Positions 7,980 through 15,784 of a stretch of 64,000 nucleotides of DNA are shown here, piece after piece. Position 1 is the first letter of the stretch. Every line of letters starts with the position of its first letter. The DNA comes from Bacteroidota bacterium (GTDB lineage: Bacteria; Bacteroidota; Bacteroidia; AKYH767-A; OLB10). The translations under genes were made by a program, and so were the position numbers. The stretch is from positions 1 through 64,000 of the forward strand of contig JADJOH010000007.1 of the NCBI GenBank assembly GCA_016713925.1. The letters are read 5' to 3'. Under the pieces are notes generated by a model. It made no database searches. It was not told where the DNA came from and saw only the letters and a program-made list of their open reading frames with translations.

Positions 7980-9131
7980 ATGGATAATCTAACTGAAGTA
8001 AAAAACTATCAATACTCCGGAGCTAAAATCTTCGATAAAGCCCAGGACTTCCTTCCCATCAACGGCACCGATTACGTCGAATTGTACGTAGGCAACGCCA
8101 AGCAATCCGCGCATTTCTACAAAACTGCACTTGGTTTTCAGGAGCTGGCATACAGCGGACTTGAAACAGGTCAGCGCGATAAATGTTCCTATGTGCTGCA
8201 ACAGGGAAAAATCCGACTCGTACTCACCTCTCCTTTTGATCCGGAATCAGAAATCTCCGATCATATCCGCCGCCATGGTGATGGAGTCAGAGTGATTGCC
8301 CTCACGGTGGACGATGCCTACGACGCTTTTGAACAAACCATTAAGCGTGGCGCGAAAGCCTTCCTGCAACCGGAAACAATTAATGATAAGGATGGTGTCA
8401 TCCGCCGTTCAGGGATTCATACCTATGGCGATACTGTCCATATTTTTGTAGAACGGAAAAATTACACCGGCTTATTCCTCCCCGGCTTCGAAAAATGGGA
8501 AACCGAATATCGTCCCGGAAATATGGGCTTAAAATACATTGACCATATGGTAGGCAATGTAGAATTGGGTGGCATGAACCAATGGGCGAAGTTCTACAAT
8601 GACGTGATGGGATTCGCTAACCTCGTTACTTTCGACGATAAAGACATCAGCACCGAGTACACGGCACTCATGAGTAAAGTGATGACTAACGGTAACGGCT
8701 ATATCAAATTTCCGATCAATGAACCGGCTCACGGCAAGAAGAAATCACAGATCGAAGAGTATCTCGATTTTTACAAAGGTCCGGGTTGTCAGCATATCGC
8801 CGTAGCCACCGATGACATTGTGTTTACAGTTTCAGAGATGCGCAAGCGTGGTATCGAATTCCTCTATGTTCCAGGTTCCTATTATGATACAGTAAAGGAC
8901 AGAGTAGGCATCATTGAAGAAGATATGGAAGTCCTTAAGAAATGGGGCATCATGGTTGATCGGGATGAAGAAGGTTATCTTCTGCAAATTTTCACAAAGC
9001 CTGTTGAAGATCGTCCCACCTTATTCTTCGAAATCATTCAACGCAAAGGTGCCAAATCCTTCGGCAAGGGAAATTTCAAAGCCCTCTTTGAATCCATCGA
9101 AGCCGAACAAGCCCGCCGCGGCACCCTGTAG
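7980..9131 (+). CDS. hppD: 4-hydroxyphenylpyruvate dioxygenase
   Basis: A 383-residue two-domain vicinal-oxygen-chelate enzyme that converts 4-hydroxyphenylpyruvate to homogentisate. The iron ligands are visible: His in KYIDHMVGNVEL, His in GPGCQHIAVATDDI and Glu in LFFEIIQRKGAKSFG. The N-terminal pseudo-domain (GTDYVELYVGNAKQSAHFY) is also normal. The length matches the family. A -7 box TAAATTTG (7936-7943) lies 36 nt before the ATG, with a TTG 16 nt further up, so it may have its own promoter as well as read-through from hmgA. Confidence 0.97.
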   Translation: MDNLTEVKNYQYSGAKIFDKAQDFLPINGTDYVELYVGNAKQSAHFYKTALGFQELAYSGLETGQRDKCSYVLQQGKIRLVLTSPFDPESEISDHIRRHGDGVRVIALTVDDAYDAFEQTIKRGAKAFLQPETINDKDGVIRRSGIHTYGDTVHIFVERKNYTGLFLPGFEKWETEYRPGNMGLKYIDHMVGNVELGGMNQWAKFYNDVMGFANLVTFDDKDISTEYTALMSKVMTNGNGYIKFPINEPAHGKKKSQIEEYLDFYKGPGCQHIAVATDDIVFTVSEMRKRGIEFLYVPGSYYDTVKDRVGIIEEDMEVLKKWGIMVDRDEEGYLLQIFTKPVEDRPTLFFEIIQRKGAKSFGKGNFKALFESIEAEQARRGTL

Positions 9132-9198
9132 TGACAGGTCGCGACCTGTCATCACTACAATGTGCCGCAACCTGTGACTACAAGATGTCGCGACCTGT
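9132..9198. repeat. Palindromic repeat cluster between convergent genes
   Basis: A perfect 20-bp palindrome, TGACAGGTCGCGACCTGTCA (9132-9151), starts in the stop region of hppD. Two further imperfect copies of GCGACCTGT follow at 9167-9175 (GCAACCTGT) and 9190-9198, spaced 26 and 23 bp, with ACTACAA between copies. The third copy runs into the stop codon of the DUF5689 gene on the other strand. The first palindrome could act as a two-way transcript end, although no T-run follows it. Confidence 0.7.
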
Positions 9199-10694
9199 TA
9201 TGGCTGAACATCACTTGTCGACCTGATCTGCAATTGCGCATTCGTATTTGGAGCAGTCACAGTACCATTATAATCAGTTAAAATGCCTGTAATGCTGACA
9301 TTGCCGGTTTGAACGGAAGTCCCTGAGAAGGTCGCTCCGCTGGCAGTATAAAGTGTCATCGTTCCGGAGGCATCTGTAATTTGAATTGATCCTGAATACG
9401 TAGCCCCGCCACTGATAGTAGCATTGTCAATTTTTAATAATGAACTTTCCCAGGAGTCAGTAGTAGACATATTCGTGAGAATCTGACTCACCGTTACGAC
9501 CTGAGGTGTTACCGATTTTCCTGTTGCAAGTGTAGTAACATTGGCAAGTGGAACGCTCGGAGTGCTGGTACCCAATTGAAGTAGTCCGCTGAACTCTCCC
9601 AGACTTTGTCCGCCAATATTTATTTCTAACGAATCACCAAGATTGAAAGTGTGGTTAGCCGCAAAGCGAACACAAATTCCACCGGTAGCATCTTGAATGA
9701 ATAAATTTCGTCCATTGAGGTTAGACGTAGTGCGGTCACTGATCACTACTCCCTGAATGTAGAAATTGCCATTTACAGGTACTGTACTTCCGGAATACAA
9801 AGCACGTACATCACTGATGTCAATGTAAGAAGCAGGTCCGCCGGCACCGTTACAGCGAATACTATCCATTTTAACATCGGTGGTATCGCGAATGATCAAT
9901 TGCAAGTCGGAATTGTAAATCGAGAAAATTCCTTTGATGGTTCCTTTTCCGGATGGTGTGAGCTTGGTCGCAAAATTGCAGTAGCCGCTCGTACGAACTA
10001 TAATAGAACCCCCGTTGCAATCATTCACAGTTCGGTTCACAGATTGTAACAATGCAGCATCTGCATAGGGTTGACTGGTATCAGCAGTGGCAAATTCTGC
10101 ATTTTGAATTTCAATAAAGCGATTCTGCCATTTATCGGTATTGTTTAAATCCAGAATGGAAACTTGTGCAGGTTGTAAATTCACTCCATAAACTCCTCCA
10201 ACAATGTACTCCTGCACCAGACTCAATGGAATTGGTGCAGCTTCAGGACTGGTGCCGGTATTGTCGATATAACCTCCCAGCTGAATAAGGTTGCCATAAT
10301 CTCCCATCACCAGGCCTTTTAATTTTACAAAAACTCTTCTACCAACCGGGTAATCCACATGAAATTCGGATTGATCCAGTCGAATAGAGATACCCGCAGT
10401 ATTGTCTTCAATGACCATCGTTTTGTAGAAATTACCGGATTTATCATCGGCAGTTACGACACCGGCAATGATCCAGTCATTCTTGATGGTAACAATTTTA
10501 TTGAAAACAATGATGCTGTCTTTGTAGAGACGCTTCAATGAATCAATCGTCATGTTTACCGTCAGATTGGGATCGGCACCGTTCAATGGCGGCTCATCGA
10601 AATCGTCTTTGCGGCAAGAAGTAATACTAAGAGCAACTACTGTGAACAGAAGAACTGTCAGTAAATGTTTTTTTAATCGGATGAAGGATATCAT
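9198..10694 (-). CDS. DUF5689 domain-containing lipoprotein (OB-fold repeats)
   Basis: A 498-residue protein with a lipoprotein signal (about residues 1-27, lipobox region SITSC). It contains two copies of a DUF5689/OB-like region, each with a VxxGVVxxDxxSGNxxKTMVIED-type start (near residues 75-100 and again near 310-340), and a third, shorter OB-like part at the C-terminus (SGSIQITDASGTMTLYT). Such proteins are surface lipoproteins in Bacteroidota, often beside TonB receptors; the biochemical role is not established. It lies 30 nt downstream of the TonB receptor, so the two are very likely one transcript. With the divergent nuclease/phosphatase, a nucleic-acid or phosphoester uptake role is an inference. 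Confidence 0.82.
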   Translation of the reverse strand: MISFIRLKKHLLTVLLFTVVALSITSCRKDDFDEPPLNGADPNLTVNMTIDSLKRLYKDSIIVFNKIVTIKNDWIIAGVVTADDKSGNFYKTMVIEDNTAGISIRLDQSEFHVDYPVGRRVFVKLKGLVMGDYGNLIQLGGYIDNTGTSPEAAPIPLSLVQEYIVGGVYGVNLQPAQVSILDLNNTDKWQNRFIEIQNAEFATADTSQPYADAALLQSVNRTVNDCNGGSIIVRTSGYCNFATKLTPSGKGTIKGIFSIYNSDLQLIIRDTTDVKMDSIRCNGAGGPASYIDISDVRALYSGSTVPVNGNFYIQGVVISDRTTSNLNGRNLFIQDATGGICVRFAANHTFNLGDSLEINIGGQSLGEFSGLLQLGTSTPSVPLANVTTLATGKSVTPQVVTVSQILTNMSTTDSWESSLLKIDNATISGGATYSGSIQITDASGTMTLYTASGATFSGTSVQTGNVSITGILTDYNGTVTAPNTNAQLQIRSTSDVQP

Positions 10695-10723
10695 GTGATA
10701 TTGGAGATTTTTAGAGTGAGGGA

Positions 10724-13498
10724 TTAATTGAAACGTACAATGACGGAGGCAAAGTAGGTTCTGCCGAAGCCATAGTAGTAACGAGGGGGGAATTTATCAG
10801 GATTTTTATCTGTGTAATCGAAGCGAAGTTGTTCAAATCCGGTAATCATCATATCCTGATTGTCAAGAATGTTAGAAATACCCAGATTCAATACCAGAAA
10901 GGTGTTTCTCCTCATACCATTGATGAAATCACTCACGCGCCAGGATTTTGTTGCGAATAAATCCACAGTCATTTGTGCATCAGCCTTACGTTGATCAATG
11001 ATGTTTTCTCTTGCCTGCGTATCGCTGATTAAGTCCAGGCCTGCAACTGTACGTCTGGCCGGATTGAAATCCACATAATTATTGCTGAAGAAATTCGCGG
11101 ACAGGTTCACCATCCAGAATTTCTTTGAGCGATACATAATACCAGCCATAAAGGCGTTTTGCGGGCCGTTGGAAACGAAGAAGTTTTTGGAATAAATGGT
11201 CTCATCTACTGCAAGTACTTCGGCATTATTGTCCTGAGTGATTTGTGCAATCATTCTATCCGTGTAATAATACTGACCGACTGCTGCAGCCATGTTCGTA
11301 CTCCATCCTTTCCCTAATGTGATTTCCGTTCCAAACTCCAAACCTACATGTCTTCTGTCCATATTACTCAACGTGTAATTGACAAAGGTTCGGAAGTCAT
11401 CATGCCAGAAGTTTACTGCATTATATCCGTCATTGAGTTGAGTATAATAAAGTGTTGCTCTGATTTTTGCTCTTGGCGCTCTTAAAAGATAACCGCCTTC
11501 CACAGAGGTGATCTTCTCCTCTGTCAGGTCAGCCACAGCATCATTGCGGGTACGGGGAGAGACATAGACATTTTCAAAAAGAGGTGCTCTGGTTTCATAC
11601 GCGCCATTGAGGAAAAAGTAATTTCTTCCGTTGAGTTTATAGGTGACACCGCCTTTTACACCCAATGTATTAAAGTTCTCTTTCTTAGAATCGCCTAATG
11701 AATTTTCCGCAAAGATTCCATTTCTGTATTTGCCGGTCCTGAAGAATTCCGTAGAAGCAAGATGGAAAGCCATGAAAAAGTCAACCTTGTTAAATTTAAA
11801 CTGTCCTTGCACCCAGGCCATGTCTTTCTTCACTGTTGAAAGGTAGTCGTATCCGAATTTATCTCCTTCTTTCAGGATGCGGTTTGGTGTTTCCAGATTG
11901 TTTTGTAAAGCTTCGGAGGAGTCCGGGAAATCCTGTTCCGCCCATTGGTTAAGGTCGACATAGAATTCACCGCCGAGTAAATCATTTACCCTCTTGTAAT
12001 TTTCTGACTCCTGGAATTGATACAAATACCCTCCGCTAAAAATAAAGTGGTCGCCGATAACGGTATTGTAGTTTGTCGCAAATGAAATACGCTTATTATC
12101 GGTCACTCTTTCTTCAATGATATAACGGGAGCGTCTGCCCGAAACAGTATTTCCGATGATACCATTGGCATCCTGAACGGATTCAAAAGAGTTTTTGTTG
12201 GTGTTGTAAATACCTTCCCAATCTACTTGTCTGAAATTTTCATCCGTTTGCCATAATTGCGCTGTTGCGGCGGCGGCTTGCGGATCTAAAATATAACTCG
12301 GCAAACGTCGGTAATAATCGGGTCTTGGATCGGAAGCATTGAACCAATCGAATCCACTCAGACTCGTACTTCCGTATTGATAGCCGAAGGAGGTTTCGAG
12401 TTCAGATTTTGAACCGATTTTCCATTCATGACTCAATATAGTTAAAGGTTGTTGCTGTTTTCCTATTCTGGCATTTCTGACTTCACCATTCTGATAACCC
12501 CAGTTCGGATTGTAGTAATTGGTTCCTGCAAGATCATAGGCTTCCTGCACAGCGGGATTGGCTCTTCCATTCATCGTGTTCGCACCCATATGCGTTAAAC
12601 TCAGAGAATGATTGGTGCCAAACTTCTTTTCTACTGAAGCAAACCATGACCATCCATCGGTAAACGTCCCGGGAACATATCCTTCATCCCCCCATCTGCG
12701 GGAAATAGAGGCAGCAAAAGCCCATCCCCCAGTGAGAAGACCGGTGCCGTATGAAGCAATCAAACGGTTATTATAAGTTCTGTTGGAATTGGCATAGCTC
12801 AATGAAAATTGCTTACGTTGCTTCGAAGCTTTGGTGTCGATGCTGAATGACCCATCCAGACTTCCATAGGTATAATTTGATGCATTTAATCCATAAGTGC
12901 TTTCCCGGCTTCTGGTCACATCATTCAGTCCTGCCCATGTTCCAAACAAAGTTCTGCTGCTGCTCAGGTCTTCTACCGGAATTCCATTCAAAAGCGTTAG
13001 ATTTTCATTGTCGTAACCCCTGTTCCTAAAACGGGCCGCACTGAAGTTAAAAGCGGCCGCTGCTGCAAAAGGATCTCTGCCGGCAGTCAGCACACCTGCA
13101 ACACTTTGAGAGGAAGACTCTCTCATGTCCGTCTCACTTAAGGTGACAATAGGAAGATTCTCCTGTAAATTTAATTGAGAGTTATCAGAAGGTGTGATTT
13201 GAATCGGACCTAAATCAGTGGTTACCGCAGTGACACCTACTTTTAAAGGAGCGTTATCATAGCCCACTGCAATGATTTCAAAAAGATAATCTCCAAAAGG
13301 AACATCACTTATTTCGAAAGTGCCTTCTAAGGTGCTTTGAGTTTTAAAAGTTAAATTTCCGCTGAGACGGACTTCAATTCCTCCTAATGCCGCCCGGGTA
13401 TCACGATCTAATATAATTCCTTTTACCAATGAATTTTGAGCATATAAGGAGAATGGTAAGAAAAACAATAGCCATAGAAAGGCTTTACATAACTTCAT
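10724..13498 (-). CDS. TonB-dependent receptor with carboxypeptidase-regulatory N-terminal domain
   Basis: A 924-residue outer-membrane transporter. In order: signal peptide (residues 1-20, ending SLYAQ), a CarboxypepD-reg-like domain (SLVKGIILDRDTRAALGGIEVRL, about 23-105), a plug domain with FRNRGYDNENLTLLNGIPVEDL, then a beta-barrel ending in aromatic YFASVIVRFN. It should import a substrate across the outer membrane with energy from TonB/ExbBD. No SusD-like partner is present, which argues against glycan uptake; the partner is the DUF5689 lipoprotein 30 nt downstream. Divergent from a secreted phosphoesterase/nuclease gene. The ligand is unknown. Confidence 0.93.
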   Translation of the reverse strand: MKLCKAFLWLLFFLPFSLYAQNSLVKGIILDRDTRAALGGIEVRLSGNLTFKTQSTLEGTFEISDVPFGDYLFEIIAVGYDNAPLKVGVTAVTTDLGPIQITPSDNSQLNLQENLPIVTLSETDMRESSSQSVAGVLTAGRDPFAAAAAFNFSAARFRNRGYDNENLTLLNGIPVEDLSSSRTLFGTWAGLNDVTRSRESTYGLNASNYTYGSLDGSFSIDTKASKQRKQFSLSYANSNRTYNNRLIASYGTGLLTGGWAFAASISRRWGDEGYVPGTFTDGWSWFASVEKKFGTNHSLSLTHMGANTMNGRANPAVQEAYDLAGTNYYNPNWGYQNGEVRNARIGKQQQPLTILSHEWKIGSKSELETSFGYQYGSTSLSGFDWFNASDPRPDYYRRLPSYILDPQAAAATAQLWQTDENFRQVDWEGIYNTNKNSFESVQDANGIIGNTVSGRRSRYIIEERVTDNKRISFATNYNTVIGDHFIFSGGYLYQFQESENYKRVNDLLGGEFYVDLNQWAEQDFPDSSEALQNNLETPNRILKEGDKFGYDYLSTVKKDMAWVQGQFKFNKVDFFMAFHLASTEFFRTGKYRNGIFAENSLGDSKKENFNTLGVKGGVTYKLNGRNYFFLNGAYETRAPLFENVYVSPRTRNDAVADLTEEKITSVEGGYLLRAPRAKIRATLYYTQLNDGYNAVNFWHDDFRTFVNYTLSNMDRRHVGLEFGTEITLGKGWSTNMAAAVGQYYYTDRMIAQITQDNNAEVLAVDETIYSKNFFVSNGPQNAFMAGIMYRSKKFWMVNLSANFFSNNYVDFNPARRTVAGLDLISDTQARENIIDQRKADAQMTVDLFATKSWRVSDFINGMRRNTFLVLNLGISNILDNQDMMITGFEQLRFDYTDKNPDKFPPRYYYGFGRTYFASVIVRFN

Positions 13499-13531
13499 AG
13501 TTGAGTTGATTAATAATTATTGCAGGGAGGG

Positions 13532-13560
13532 CAAAAATAAAGAAATACTCCCTTACCAAA
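13532..13560 (-). promoter_or_regulatory. Promoter of the TonB receptor operon
   Basis: On the minus strand, TTTG (complement of 13557-13560), a 17-bp spacer and TATTTTTG (complement of 13532-13539) match the Bacteroidota -33/-7 promoter pattern TTTG...TAnnTTTG, with a slightly short spacer. The start codon lies 33 nt downstream. On the other strand, TAGGTTTG at 13636-13643 may serve the divergent gene. Confidence 0.5.
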
Positions 13561-13652
13561 CTATGAATATTGTAAGGAAGCATGTAACCTAAACATTAAA
13601 TCTTTAAAATGATGCGATGAAGTAAGGGCTTTTTGTAGGTTTGTATCCTCTA

Positions 13653-14708
13653 ATGATGATGAAAAAAGTTCTCCGTTTACCACTCACCTTCCTTCTTATA
13701 CTTGCTGTTAATGGTTTCTGCAAGGGGCAGGAAAAACAATATCATGTCAGCTTAGTCGGTTTCTATAATCTTGAAAATCTGTTTGATACGATAGATCAGC
13801 CGGATGTCAATGATGAAGAGTTTACTCCGAAAGGAGCGAATTTATATACACCAACAGTCTATATTGACAAATTGGGCAAATTGGAAGAGGTGCTAAGCCA
13901 GATAGGTACTGATTTGAGTCCCGATGGTTTAGCCGTTTTTGGAGTGGCTGAAATTGAAAATGAGTCTGTCTTGAAGGATCTGGCTCGCCAGCCCAAATTA
14001 GCATCCCGCAATTATACCCCTGTACACTTTAACAGCCCTGATGTCAGGGGGATTGATGTGGCTTTGATGTATAATCCTAAATATTTCAAGGTGCTTCAAG
14101 CGGAATCTTTATTCGTCCCTTTGGAGGGAAGGGATGGCAAGCCCTATTTTACCAGGGATATATTGTATGTATACGGACTCTTTAACGGTGAGCCGATGCA
14201 TTTTTTTGTGAATCACTGGCCATCCCGGAGAGGGGGAGAGGAAGCTTCTGCACCCGGTCGCGCGAAGGCTGCAGGTGTTGCAAAGGCTAAAATTGATTCC
14301 ATTATGTCGGCCGATCCCAATGCGAAGGTGATTTTAATGGGAGATTTGAATGATGATCCGGTAAGCCCATCAGTCACCAAGGTGTTGGGTGCAACAGGAA
14401 ACAAAGAAAAAGTTAAGTCCGGTGGAATGTATAATCCATGGGTGGATTACTATAAAGAAGGTATTGGAACATTAGCATACAACGATGCCTGGAATCTTTT
14501 TGATCAGATCATCGTTTCTCAAGCCTTCATACCCAAAGACCAAAAGGGTTTCTTTCTTCATAAAGCATTGATTTTCAAAAAGGAATTTATGTTACAAAAC
14601 TCCGGCAGATACAAGGGGTACCCCAAGAGAACATTTGACTTTGGTGTATATATGGGAGGTTATTCTGACCATTTTCCAACGTATCTTATGTTGTTGCGGG
14701 AAAAGTAG
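13653..14708 (+). CDS. Secreted endonuclease/exonuclease/phosphatase family protein
   Basis: About 350 residues with a signal peptide (MMMKKVLRLPL... to about GFCKGQ). The fold's catalytic motifs are present: FYNLENLFD, GVAEIENESVL (metal-binding Glu), RGIDVALMY, VNHWPSR (His), MGDLNDDP and GYSDHFPTYL (terminal Asp-His). It should hydrolyse phosphodiester or phosphomonoester bonds outside the cytoplasm. I prefer the ATG at 13653 over an upstream in-frame TTG at 13641, because that TTG is part of the -7 box TAGGTTTG and because three ATGs lead into a normal signal sequence. Substrate (DNA, RNA, inositol phosphate or lipid) cannot be told from sequence alone. Confidence 0.88.
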   Translation: MMMKKVLRLPLTFLLILAVNGFCKGQEKQYHVSLVGFYNLENLFDTIDQPDVNDEEFTPKGANLYTPTVYIDKLGKLEEVLSQIGTDLSPDGLAVFGVAEIENESVLKDLARQPKLASRNYTPVHFNSPDVRGIDVALMYNPKYFKVLQAESLFVPLEGRDGKPYFTRDILYVYGLFNGEPMHFFVNHWPSRRGGEEASAPGRAKAAGVAKAKIDSIMSADPNAKVILMGDLNDDPVSPSVTKVLGATGNKEKVKSGGMYNPWVDYYKEGIGTLAYNDAWNLFDQIIVSQAFIPKDQKGFFLHKALIFKKEFMLQNSGRYKGYPKRTFDFGVYMGGYSDHFPTYLMLLREK

Positions 14709-14840
14709 AAGACTGAACATCGATCGTATTCGTGTTGGTATTGGTCAATTTTAACTCTTATGCCCGATTGATAGTTCACTTTCGAGCTCAGTGAAGTCGA
14801 CATTATCCTTATTTTTACTTCAATCAAATTTAATAGTAAA

Positions 14841-15338
14841 ATGAATTTAGAATTGATTTTAGTCCGCCATGCAAAATCCTTATACAATGACTATGTACAG
14901 AATGATGTTGAACGGCATCTGAGTGATCGTGGTTATTCGGATGCTGCTGATTCAGCAAATTGGTTAGCTTCAAAAATTAGCAACCCCGACTTACTTATAA
15001 GCAGTCCTGCCATCCGGGCATACTCTACAGCTTTAATCTTTGCAAATCGTTTGGGTTATAAGATGGATAGTATCCAACTTGATGCGGCGATTTATGAAGA
15101 CGGGGTCAGACAGTTGCTCTATGTTATTGCTCAGATTCCACCCACTATTGGTAGAGCAATATTATTCGGACATAATCCCGGTTTTACCGATTTTATCAAT
15201 CACCTTTGTGGATCGGTATGTCCTCACTTGCCAACATCCGGTGTCGCAATTATGAATGTTCCCATAAAACAAGGGGAGCTTCCCTCTCAAGGATCGGCAA
15301 AACTGCAAGTAATTTATTCCGGCCACAAGCCTTTCTAA
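14841..15338 (+). CDS. sixA: Phosphohistidine phosphatase, SixA family
   Basis: A 165-residue member of the histidine phosphatase superfamily. The catalytic motif appears at the N-terminus as LILVRHAKS (RHA in place of RHG, normal for SixA), and the second His occurs in AILFGHNPGF. SixA enzymes remove phosphate from histidine residues of phosphorelay proteins. It is on the same strand as the polyphosphate genes that follow, 110 nt ahead of the histone-like gene. A broader phosphatase role in this lineage cannot be excluded. Confidence 0.85.
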   Translation: MNLELILVRHAKSLYNDYVQNDVERHLSDRGYSDAADSANWLASKISNPDLLISSPAIRAYSTALIFANRLGYKMDSIQLDAAIYEDGVRQLLYVIAQIPPTIGRAILFGHNPGFTDFINHLCGSVCPHLPTSGVAIMNVPIKQGELPSQGSAKLQVIYSGHKPF

Positions 15339-15448
15339 GTTAAGCTAATATTAATTTTACGTTAGGAAGCCGGCTATTCATTAAGTTTTATGAACATTTG
15401 CAGATAATTCACTGAATTGCGCGTTATTAAAACAAAACAAACTTTATT

Positions 15449-15766
15449 ATGGACAAAAAATACAGAAAGGAAATTGAACATCAATTGGCGATGAGTATTG
15501 CTTATATTCTGAAGAAGTCGGATGAAAAAGCTGCGGCAGGTATGTCAAAGGCCATTAAATCGGCAGCGAAATCAGTAGCCAAGAAATTTGTGAAGCATAA
15601 ATTATCACTGGAAGTTAAACCTGCTGAGAAGAAAGTGGAGACAACGGAGAAGAAGATTGTGGTGAAGAAAGTGAAAGTTGCCGCTAAGAAAGCAAAAACT
15701 GCAGCTAAAAAAGCAGTGAAGAAGTCTGCCCCTGTTAAAAAAGTTTCCGGGAAGAAATCAAAGTAA
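15449..15766 (+). CDS. Lysine/alanine-rich histone H1-like protein
   Basis: A 105-residue, extremely basic protein. Residues 1-50 look like a short amphipathic helical domain (KEIEHQLAMSIAYILKKSDEKAAAG); the rest is a low-complexity tail of Lys, Ala and Val with repeated AAKKA and KKV elements, like the C-terminal domain of histone H1. It probably binds DNA or another polyanion. It lies 18 nt ahead of ppk1 and probably shares its transcript; the purine-rich GGAGAGGAG just before the ppk1 ATG would be a strong ribosome site. Binding to polyphosphate is a possibility suggested only by charge and context. Confidence 0.75.
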   Translation: MDKKYRKEIEHQLAMSIAYILKKSDEKAAAGMSKAIKSAAKSVAKKFVKHKLSLEVKPAEKKVETTEKKIVVKKVKVAAKKAKTAAKKAVKKSAPVKKVSGKKSK

Positions 15767-15784
15767 AAATTCCGGGAGAGGAGT

